From assembly GCA_016165875.1 (NCBI GenBank), contig JABBOT010000080.1, positions 36,865,763 to 36,929,762 of the forward strand: a stretch of 64,000 nucleotides of DNA, written 5' to 3'. The notes under the pieces were generated by a model, which did not search any database, was not told where the DNA came from, and was given only the letters and a program-made list of their open reading frames with translations. The DNA comes from Acanthopleura granulata. Its lineage: Eukaryota; Mollusca; Polyplacophora; Chitonida; Chitonidae. Made by a program: the position numbers and the translations under genes. Shown here in pieces: positions 12,501-22,600 of the stretch; position 1 is the stretch's first letter, and every line of letters begins with the position of its first letter.

Positions 12501-13567
12501 GTCTGTGCAGAGCATATCATGGCAATTATTAGGCATAGAACTTACAGCCCCTCCCAAGTGTGCAAAATGACCTCAAATTGTGCATTGTTGGATTATTTTT
12601 CATGTTTGTATCTATTTTATAAGGCCTTGTGCATATTGCTCAAATTTGTGCCCAGACCCAGTTCGTGTCTTGACTTCATGTTCACCAACAAGTACAGTGT
12701 TACAAATTGTAGCCTGTCCCTGCCATTTTTCTTGTCACGCATTTGTCCATGTCATTATTGAATCCATACCTCTGTAAAGTATGTCTTTTTCTTCTTTTCT
12801 TTAATTTGCATCTTTCAGGTTGTGCATTTGCATACAAGTGCACTCAGTCCCTTAAAAATATATGAATACTGTGCAATGGCTGATTGTGCTATATTTGTAT
12901 TTTTCTGGAGGGGAGGGGGGACATACATTTTTGCAGTCTCTGATTGCTTTCTTGTCTTATGTGGTCATGGCAGCATTCATACGTACTGAAGCCAACAGCC
13001 CCTGGACAAATGATGCTGGAGCTGCAAATTCATTAGGCTGTGCCTTTAACTCAGGTTTGTCCTGTAACTGGCTAAGGGCAGTGGTTTCCTCAGGGCACTG
13101 TAGTTTCCTCTAACGTTAATCCTCATCACCATCAAATAAATGAAAAAGATTTGGGTTACGGCATTAAACAGCAATCTGTCAAACAAGTATCTATCAGTAG
13201 ATGGTGTTTCCCTAATTATACCAATGTTCTGTATATCACTTGAAGCATCTAAAAGTAGATGCTGGTTTAAAAACCAAAAATTACTCATATTTGTAAGGAA
13301 ATACAGGAGTACCCTAGAGGAATATTGTATCTTTAGCAGAAACCTCCTCATCCTGTAATACACGTCAGTCTGATCATTTGCGTTTTCCTTCTAGGAGGAG
13401 AAAAGGTGTTGCTAAGTTTTAAGCAGGAGAACCCAGCAGATCACGTGGAGTTGTCAGCAGTGTTAAAGTCGCTGGGAATAGAGGGCGCTCCAGTGGAGGA
13501 TGGGGCGAGTGGACAGACCGAGACGCCAGCAGTCACATGTGACGGGGATGTGTGCAAGCGGACATAA
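9524..13567 (+). CDS. prxl2b: PRXL2B-like (SelU family) thioredoxin-fold oxidoreductase, predicted selenoprotein
   Basis: Six exons with agreeing phases: 9524-9577, 10334-10538, 11014-11065, 11568-11631, 12183-12258, 13395-13567 (TAA). They total 624 nt, or 207 residues with the TGA decoded. The protein matches the peroxiredoxin-like 2 family: LFLRRFG-x-PFCR redox motif, VRLVGIGLEELGVEEF, ELYIDLKKECY-NLGFKR and GNLKGD-FQNGG. Vertebrate PRXL2B is a cytosolic prostamide/prostaglandin F synthase that uses a CxxC redox pair. Here the first Cys position (residue 41, bases 10400-10402) is TGA and the second is Cys44. The frame is intact before and after and all later exons are conserved, so selenocysteine insertion is the best reading; SelU proteins with Sec are known in fish, birds and some invertebrates. 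A conventional gene caller would truncate the protein or skip the front of exon 2. Assignment to PRXL2B rather than PRXL2A rests on remembered motifs. Confidence 0.88.
9960..10132 (+). mobile_element. SINE-like element, diverged second family
   Basis: In intron 1 of PRXL2B. It ends in tagtgaaaaattcttgagta...ttaaacaacactgaaataaa, a variant of the SINE tail. The 5' head is not clearly tRNA-like. Confidence 0.45.
10145..10159. repeat. Poly-C run
   Basis: Run of about 13 C residues in PRXL2B intron 1, next to the SINE-like element. Confidence 0.7.
10400..10402 (+). other. In-frame TGA, predicted selenocysteine codon of PRXL2B
   Basis: Codons run CGT AGG TTT GGA TGA CCC TTT TGT CGC, giving R-R-F-G-U-P-F-C-R. 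The TGA falls exactly on the resolving or catalytic Cys position of the family's CxxC motif, which is where SelU-type selenoproteins carry Sec. Confidence 0.82.
10805..10940 (-). mobile_element. SINE, minus orientation, partial
   Basis: Reads gccatactcaagaacatttcacttat, then ggtggccagcattgtggtgggaggaaac and acccacaaccatttgcaggtt: the reverse complement of the SINE body and tail. Lies in PRXL2B intron 2; the tRNA head is missing. Confidence 0.8.
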
Positions 13568-14235
13568 GACCAGCCTTGCTTTGCTGGATTGAACAAACAG
13601 ATGCATGCTATAATATACAGATGTAAAATAATCCATCATTTTGATCATGAAGAATTGTGTCCGCAAATCACTTTATTACCCTCCACTACTGACCTGGGTT
13701 CTGTCATCATAAAAATTAAGTTCATTCCAATAGTTTTTAGTCAAGTGCTCGCTTTCAGAGTTTATAGTAGCAACTGTTTTTTTCCATTATTTATACAATT
13801 TTCCACATGTTTAAGTTCCAAATCAGCAACTTTGATAATTGTACTATTGCACTGATGTAACAAAGTCGTTTTCATTGTTCAATATGAAAGGATTACCTCA
13901 ACTGGCCGTATGACGTGAATCTTTGAAATTCTAGCTGATAGAACATAGGTTCGCTGAAAAGGAACTTGCTTCAAACTGTCACTAGGGGGTGCTGCTTCAT
14001 ATTGAGGATCTATGGTACAGATTTTGTGTTTGACATCGTACATACACATTTGGGCAAATGTCCACAACATTGTTTTTTCTCAAGCTGTGATTTGTGTTCT
14101 TTTATAATGAAATATGCCCTATTCTTGTCTCTACCAGTGATAATAAATCAATTTTCATGGAAAGTTTATGCCCATTACATGTATTGTGATTTATTTGTAA
14201 TACCTTGGAATAAACCGCCAAGAATGCATGCTATA
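13568..14235 (+). other. Probable PRXL2B 3' UTR
   Basis: Follows the TAA stop. Two AATAAA polyadenylation signals lie at 14142-14147 and 14209-14214. If the gene makes a selenoprotein, a SECIS hairpin should be in this stretch. A weak candidate has ATGA at 13884, then AA 12 nt later (about 13900), and TGA at 13924, with a 6-7 bp helix (AAGGATT with AATCTTT). The motif atgcatgctataatatacag occurs twice, near 13601 and 14224. Confidence 0.55.
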
Positions 14236-15649
14236 ATATACAGAAGAAAACAGTCGCCCGTTGTTGTTCATGACTTCTGTGAAGATTTGAAGTACCACTC
14301 TGGTCAGAATACAAATTGCATGGAAATATTACAATGATATGAAAGAAATCCTACAGAGTAAGCCTAACACTATGTTTCAAAAGGATTTTGATGAATAACA
14401 CCATTTAACCCATATAACTGAAGATTCCTTGAAAAACAGACTCTTCGACTGTGTCCGTAAAGTTTTCCTGATATGACCTGATAAAATTCCCTGTATGACG
14501 TTGAATTAGGCAGCTGTGACGTTGAGTAAGGCATTTATGCTGGGATGACGTCAACAGCGTTTGAAAGGGCAACGTCATGTGTATACACGTCAGCGATTGA
14601 CGACGTCATGTGTTCGTGGCTGACATCACACCAGGCAAAGTGAAAGCGACCGAAATATTTTGTTTCCATATGCTCTGATGAAACGTACAATATCAGTTTT
14701 AATTCGCTGCAATATTTTCGCAATTCAGGAAAGCAATTCAGACTATCCCAGTCTTTATCAATTTACCTTGTTTTTAAGACACACATTTTGACACCAAAGT
14801 AGCTCGTTAAGGAAACGAGGAAGGGGCGTGATGCAGTGGTAAAGTGCTTGTCTTTCAGCTGTTAGAATAAACAAGGTAATTGCTGAATTTATATCTCAGA
14901 AAGGGAATCCAAGCATTCCCCACTATCAGTTTTGTTGAGGCATGGGCTATGATATTCTGGTCACCAGCAGTTTTTAATACGTTATACACACATAAAGATC
15001 TTGAGGTTGGATTGAGATCGCTCTGACACTGAAATTCTGTGCATTGCAAGTGGGAAGGTATTTGCATTGTCATATGGATTTCCCTGCTCTCACTGCTTGT
15101 GGGGCTTAATGACAACAAGTCCTTGAGGATGCAGAAGGGTCCGTATACAGGGTCTTCTAGTTTTCCATTGTTCAGTATTTTACTAAATTAATGTACATGT
15201 ACATGCAAATACCCATTTACTGTCCTGTTCCCGTTCATATAAAAGGGGCAAACCCTCAAACTATGGCAAGATAATGACAAGCTTCTAATATGCGACGCCC
15301 AGATATGCACACCATATTGAAGGAAGAACAAATGCTAAACTGCATGAACGCCTACGGGAGTGTTGTCGACCACTTGTTGTTACCAAGGGCCCACAAGCCG
15401 TGAAAAAGATTTAAAATCAAAGCAGCAATTATAGAAAAGATATTTATGCCAAGGAAACGGACATCAGCCTACACCAAGCCATGAATTCAAACATCGATCA
15501 CTGAGTACACATACTATTGACAAAGATCAGTCCATGGATGCCAGGGCCCCTTTCCACACAATGTGTACTAAAGTTAACAGTGAAAGGGTCAAGATGTCTT
15601 TCGAATGTGTAGTGGTGACAGTGACCATCAACTATTACATACTACGAAT

Positions 15650-15835
15650 CCTTTGTTTAACACATTCCATATCATCTGCAGGGTGCAGCCAGACAGTGAC
15701 AATTACAGGTAGAATTGATCTATAGGTAACACATGCTCTGCTTAACACATTCCAGATCATCTGCAGGTGCAGCCATACAGTGACAATAACAGGTAGAATT
15801 GACCTGTAGGTAACACGTGCTCTAAGCTACATATG
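15650..15835. repeat. ~92 bp tandem duplication
   Basis: Two copies in a row, each with taacacattcca.atcatctgcag, gtgcagcca.acagtgacaat and aggtagaattga followed by taggtaacac. The copies are about 90% alike by eye. Confidence 0.85.
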
Positions 15836-15934
15836 TTCACTTTCATATATTGCTTTAAGTTGTTTTTTCAAAAAGCCTGCACACTTATAGCATTATACTT
15901 TTTACTTCATACATGTAAATAAAACTGCCCTTGG

Positions 15935-16057
15935 CAGTCTCCATGGCTAAGTGCATGGGTTTCCCTTGGGCTCTGCATGGTTTAGTCTCACCATAATGCT
16001 GGGCACCGTTGCATAAGTGAAATATTCTTATGCATGGCATAAAACATCAATAAATAT
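15935..16057 (+). mobile_element. Internally deleted SINE
   Basis: Starts with cagtctccatggctaagtgc, jumps to gggtttcccttgggctctgc and ataatgctgggcaccgt, and ends in ataagtgaaatattcttatgc with an A-rich tail. The B-box region is missing. Confidence 0.75.
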
Positions 16058-16196
16058 ATAAAAATTGTTGTTCTCAGGGTTTTGTAGGATTTACCACTGC
16101 TGACATTGGAATATGCATGTACAGTATGGTATGACATCATCTTCACCTGGGGTTTCACCAAGAAGAATATATATGAATATCACCAGCATCCCCTGC

Positions 16197-16202
16197 TTTA
16201 TT
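16197..16202 (-). promoter_or_regulatory. Candidate INTS11 polyadenylation signal
   Basis: AATAAA on the minus strand about 410 nt after the INTS11 stop. Chosen as the first canonical hexamer seen downstream; no transcript evidence. Confidence 0.4.
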
Positions 16203-16439
16203 TCAGAATTAGTCCTACATAACACTTGAGGAAGACAGCCATGATGGGAAGTGTGTACAGATCTGCAGTACACTTGTGACTTGAAGAATAGCTCACTGGT
16301 GTAGTATTTAAGGACATTACACTGCTTTTACATGTAGTCAACAGTTCTCAGCCCTCACTGTATGTCTGTTGTGGAGCACAGATTCCAACAGGTGTTCTTG
16401 TATCCTTGTCTCTCAACCAAGTCAACAGACAACTCCACG

Positions 16440-16667
16440 TCTGAACCTGTTTTTGGCTGGAGATATGCAGTGTAATTCTCCATAAAACAGTTTCAACCAA
16501 TTACTGCTGAGATGTTCAGCGTAATCCTCCGTGAAGCAGGTTCAGCAAATAATTGCTAAGATGCTCAGCATAATCCTCCAGGAAGCAGTTTCAGCGAATA
16601 ACAGCCAAGATCTTCAGCGTAATCCTCCACGAAGCAGTTTCAGCAAATAACTGCCGAGATCTTCGTC
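16440..16667 (-). repeat. 49-bp tandem repeat containing the last INTS11 coding exon
   Basis: Four to five copies with an exact 49-bp period: the motif gat.ttcagcgtaatcctcc recurs at 16462, 16511, 16560, 16609 and 16658. The copy next to the splice acceptor is the terminal coding exon ([21 protein letters not shown]); the others form the start of the 3' UTR and become more diverged with distance. Confidence 0.92.
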
Positions 16668-19600
16668 CTGAAACAAATACAGATAACTCAAGCACCATAA
16701 GTAGTGGCTAAACAACATTCAACTTCTTGTTATTATACACGTATAAAGTATGTGCAGGTATACAGAAGTATATGCAGATCTGAACTGCTACTTTAAACTT
16801 TAACTCAAACCTCAGTTTCCTGGCTCACCCACAAAGATGTGGCACCAGTGACAGAGACACCAGAATGTTCTTATTCTCACCTGATGTGACCAGACAACAG
16901 AATGACTTTTTTCTCACCTGATGTGACCAAGACACCAGAATGTCTTTGTTCTCATCCTCACCAGAAACCTTGACAAGCACAGACTCAGAGATTGTTATGG
17001 ACCCATCGGTGGAATACTGTGCTGGGTACTCCCTCAGTTTACTGAAACAATGAACCAGTCCAGAGAGTGCAGTACATTTAAGCATAAATACAAGTACATG
17101 TCCATTGGAATGCACAACAAAAATGTTTTGGTATTTAAGTCATTTTACCTACAAACCAGTTCTGTTCTATCTCAATATTTTAAGCAAATTTTCAACCTTT
17201 TATTATAGTTTACTCTAATGCCCGGGAATTGTCATGTTAAAGGATAGACAGGTAATCCTGACATCCTATACAGTGGCTAAATAACCTTGTTCTGGAGTAT
17301 CAGCTGTTGTGATGGCATATGTCGAAAACAGCGTACACAGCATTTCTAAGGAATATGAAAGCCTATGATCCCTTGCTTTCTCGTCATAATATTTTGGAAA
17401 ACTGGAGCTGGAACAGTTTTCATTATCATTATTCATCGGTATTTTGTGGCAAAAAGAGTGTCACCAAATCTGCAGTAGCATTCATGTAAACTACCTCAAC
17501 TTTTCAAGAGAGATGTTTTTCCTTTTTACCACTCGTGGTAAACCTGAATTCAAACTTCAAAACTTCACGTAAGTAGAATTTACGTTCCTACAGCTTTGCT
17601 GGATTCACACACTACAGTGGGTGGGTCTGCTCTTCATGAAGTTACAGTAACACCCACTCCAAACATCAGTCAGGGTGCATGTTTTTCAGTGAACAGAGTG
17701 CAGCTGAGAACGCATTGGTTGTGCCCAGGGCAAGCCCTTGACACTGATTCCACTAGGCCCAATCACCGTGCCTGGCCATAAGTTATTACTGCAGTAGCAA
17801 CATACATCCATGGTTATGTACAGACAGCTAATTCATGACACCTGAATTAAAGACTTCACAAAATTCAACACCTGAAAAGGTCACAGCAACGATTTTGTTC
17901 CATTTATTCTTTTCAGCTTATTTATCTCAAATATATTTTGCAAAACGTTAAAATGCCACCCTGTTTGTTGTATCAGACACTTGTGCATGTAGTGCGTAGC
18001 ACATGGGCTTCACATTTACCTCTTGACCATCTGGTATATCTTGTCAGCTGTATTGGAGGGTGGACCGTCATCTTCTATGGACACTGTGGAGGTAAAACGG
18101 ATGTGATGTTCATCTACTCCCAGCTCTCTCATGGCTGACGCAGGTTCCACCAGCTGTAGCTTCTACAACAACAACAACACATCCTCTCTAAACGTTCAAC
18201 ACCAGTTTGAGTTTCTGGTATATGTTTAACAATGCTTCAGACACCAGTAGATGAGTTGTTATCCACTATCCCAAGAATATGTACAAGATACTCCCACAGT
18301 TTTGATGCAAATTTCAAATGGCACATCCCAATGAACAAGATTCCGGCAGATTTCATGTCTTTATGTACAATGTACAAAAACATGTCTTGTATTCTTCCCC
18401 ACAGACGACACACAGAATGTAGGAACAGGGTAATTTTACAATGGTCTTGTGTAACAGAGTGTCAGAAACCAAACCTACATTTCCCTTCATCAGGAGAGCA
18501 CCGTGCATAATTCTGGGCTTCTTTGGATCCGGTGGAACGAGTGCTGCAGAAATAGGTAGCACAGACATAAATACTCATTGAAAAGACAGTGGTAAATGCG
18601 GTAGTGAACATGGCAACGTCTAGCATTAAAGATACTGCCTTATGTGTTAAACCTGAAGGTGAGGTAAAGTTTATGTTTACATGTAACTTATCACAGTCCA
18701 GCTTTGCAACCTACCAAACAAGAGCAATATGAGTCTTAGGTTAGGAACTAAGATTCCAACTGACTAAACAAGAGCAACATGTGTGTTAGGCTAGGAAATA
18801 CGATTCCAACTGACTAAACAAGAGCAACATGAGTGTTAGGCTAGGAAATACGATTCCAACTGACTAAACAAGAGCAACATGTGTGTTAGGCTAGGAAATA
18901 CGATTCCAACTGACTAAACAAGAGCAACATGTGTGTTAGGCTAGGAAATACGATTCCAACTGACTAAACAAGAGCAACATGTGTGTTAGGCTAGGAAATA
19001 CGATTCCAACTGACTAAACAAGAGCAACATGTGTGTTAGGCTAGGAAATATGATTCCAACTGACCAAACAAGAGCAACATGTGTGTTAGGCTAGGAAATA
19101 CGATTCCAACTGACCAAACAAGAGCAACATGAGTGTTAGGCTAGGAAATAAGCCACACAAAGAATATTTCATCCAAATCTGGAGGAGATCAAGTAGAGAA
19201 GACATTGAAGGGCTATAGTATACAGACAGGCAAATGTAGAGAAACAAACAAACAAACAGATTCTTGGGTGGATGCCTGTCCCCTGTCCCTGTCTCAGGAA
19301 CAGAAAGTCAGGCAGGTTTTCAGTTCCACTCAATGACATGAAATTTAAGTTATTTCCACTTCTTAACCATACTCTGTGCTCTATGGTTGTAAAACTCTGG
19401 CTGAACAGGAAATTTTGTCTTAGAAAAATTGAATAAGTTTTGCCATGTACCTGCTGCAGCAGCTTCTCTCTTCAACAAACTAAGTGATATATCTACAGGT
19501 ATGTTGTGCTGGGTTGCTATGGAGACAGTTTCACCATTGGCTGGCTTGAAACAGTCAATTCCTACAAAGAAATACATACATACATCATGGCACTAAGCAT

Positions 19601-22600
19601 AATTCCTTTCATCAGTGATGATTTTTGAATGACAAATTACAACACGATCGAGATATGGCAAAATGCTGGCAGAACAGCAGCATAGCTCAGAGGGACAAAG
19701 TTTGTACATCAAACACAAAGCAAGGAGTAAAGATGTAGCCATTTTGCAAAATTCTACCCAAAAGATGCCTCACACTGGCATAACTTTGGAGCCTTATATG
19801 TAAAAAATCTCTTACCAGGTTCAATGACACCAATCTTCAATCCAAAGAAATGTAATAAATAAATCCTCACCAAATTCTTGCTGTATTTTTGTTTTCAGGA
19901 AGTCCATCTTTGCTGCTTCCCCATGAACAAGTAACACATTCCTGGGTTCACACTGGGAAATCAGCTGCATGATTCCCTTAGCGTCTGCGTGTGCACTGAA
20001 CGACATGTACTGCACCGACAGTTTTACCTCAAGCTGAAATCCAGCAAACCAACAAGTCCAATATAATAATGTCACATAAATTTTTCTTTTAATCTTGTCA
20101 TTTTATAACTTTATGAACCCTTGTGTTCAAGAGTTCTTCTCTTTAGCAGATCCATGCAGAAATGAAAAAATACAGACACCTTAATCGAGAAAACAAAGGG
20201 CCAGCGTTAACTTGCTGGGTCGGGCAAGTTCCAACTCTCCCCTGGAGCCAGCAACATGTGAATGGTAATGCCATACTTAATTACTAAGTACTTATATGTT
20301 AACTGTTGCTTTTTCCCCCACCTATAAAAGTGTAGCAAACATTATCTTACAATAACCATATGGTGCATCATATACACAATAACCATATGGTGCATCATAG
20401 ACACAATAACCATATGGTGCATCCTATACACAATAACCATATGGTGCATCATATACACAATACTGAAATATATGTAAACTATTTATCTGATACATCATAA
20501 AGACAAATTTCACCAGTAATTAAACAAAAATGGATAAAAATGAAAAACTGGTTATTGTGATGTGTACACAACCTACCATAAACACTGAATATAAAACTGG
20601 CTACCATCATATGTTGGTGTTCAATAACAACCAAATACATTTAATTTATTTACTTGATTGATGCTTTATGCCACACTCAAGAACATTTCACTTATACGGC
20701 GGTGGCCAGCAATAAGATGGGAGGAAACCGAGCAGGACCCCGGGGGGAAAACCCGCCACCATCCACAGGTCGCTGACAGACCTTCCTACGTGCGCTAATC
20801 AACTGAGCCACAGAAGCACCCCAATCAAATACAGGTACACTAACAAATACTGCGACATACCGTCTGTTTGTTTTCCATCTCTAGTCTGCGTGTTCCATTC
20901 AAAATCTTGTGTCCTATTGTACCGGCCACACAGTATCCTGGCATAATTACCTTAAAAAAGGCACAAAGGCATATTCTTTCATTTATCTCATATGAAGTAC
21001 AAGTATACTAAAACATATACACTAGAACAACAAAACATAAAACACATTAAATCTAGAAGCAAGCATATTAAACTGTTTTAGGCAAATGTACTTTCAGTTA
21101 ACACTGATCAAATGTTCTGTAATCTTTAAACACAGAGTAACCTTGCATTTAGCAGGTGTCGATCAAAACTATGGGCACATGTTTCAAGGCCAAACAAATC
21201 TTTGTGTTGTGTCAACCAAAATACATACATGAAAATGTGATATTTATGAAGCAGTTTTACACAATCAGTGCCTTTGCTCGATTTACTCACCATGTTGTTT
21301 TCATTTGGTGCCCATTTTTTGAAGATTTGTAATGACAGACCAGCATGCAACATTCCAGGTGTAGCAAATACAACCATCGGGCCGGGGTTGTCGATGTAAG
21401 CCTTGTCGAATGCCTAGGAAAACACACAAAACACTGTCTCAACATTTTTCTCACTTTGAAATAAGATGCATAACCTAAAATAGCCAAAACCTTAAAGAAA
21501 AAAATAAGAAAAGCAACACTTCCTGTTTAATTGCAGATTTACTTTACAGTTTAGCTTTTGAAACTGTCACAAAACATTTACATGTGTCATTAAATATACT
21601 CATCTTAAACACAAATCGCAAGATCAAATTCATTATTAACGAGTTAAAATGCCAACAGGGAGGCAGTCAGCTTCCATGCTTAAGTGAAAATGATTACAGA
21701 GTTTGAAGTCCTAAAGGCCATAGCAACATTTTATGAATGATAGTCAAAAGCTGAACAGAAACGTCTCACCAGGTCTCACTGTATTGTACAGTGTTACCAC
21801 ATCATCAGCTTGCATCACTTTTGCTTCAATGAATGAATGTAAAAATGAAAAGAAATGCATGATTCATCACTGTTACAAAACCACATGCTAGGTACTTTCA
21901 GAAAGCCGCAGTTCACCCCTCACCCGAATGTGGTTGAACTCGAACATGTTTCTCTGAACAAACGTCTTCTTGATCTTCTGACTGGTCCAGGTGATGAACA
22001 GCTTATAATAATGATTGGCCTGCAAGCATAAATCAACAGTCATCTAAAATGATAAGCCAATGAAGTCTCCCTACATTTATGGGTCAACATGATTGTATTG
22101 CCTGCAAGCACAAATCAACAGTCATCTAAAATGATAAGCCAATGAAGTCTTCTTGCATTTAACGGTCAACATGCATGTATTGGCCTGCAAGCATAAATCA
22201 ACAGTCATCTAAAATGATAAGCCAATGAAGTCTTCCTACATTTAACGGTCAACATGCATGTATTGGCCTGCAAGCCCATATCAACAGTCATCTAAAATGA
22301 TAAGCCAATGAAGTCTTCCTACATTTAACGGTCAACATGCATGTATTGGCCTGCAAGCCCATATCAACAGTCATCTAAAATGATAAGCCAATGAAGTCTT
22401 CCTACATTTAACGGTCAACATGCATGTATTGGCCTGCAAGCACAAATCAACAGTCATCTAAAATGATAAGCCAATGAAGTCTTCTTGCATTTAACGGTCA
22501 ACATGCATGTATTGGCCTGCAAGCATAAATCAACAGTCATCTAAAATGATAAACCAGTGAGGTCTTCTTGCATTTAACGGTCAACATGATTGTATTGGCC

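Larger units (their letters stand above)
14236..16190. other. Intergenic region between convergent PRXL2B and INTS11 genes
   Basis: No convincing ORF. It contains a GACGTCA-rich stretch with nested inverted repeats (14470-14630), a tandem duplication (15650-15835) and a short SINE (15935-16057). Confidence 0.6.

Noticed and set aside
14100..14150. ATGA...TGAT pair with TTTAT/ATAAA stem as a SECIS
   Set aside because: The outer stem pairs, but the region between the two motifs cannot form the required central helix.
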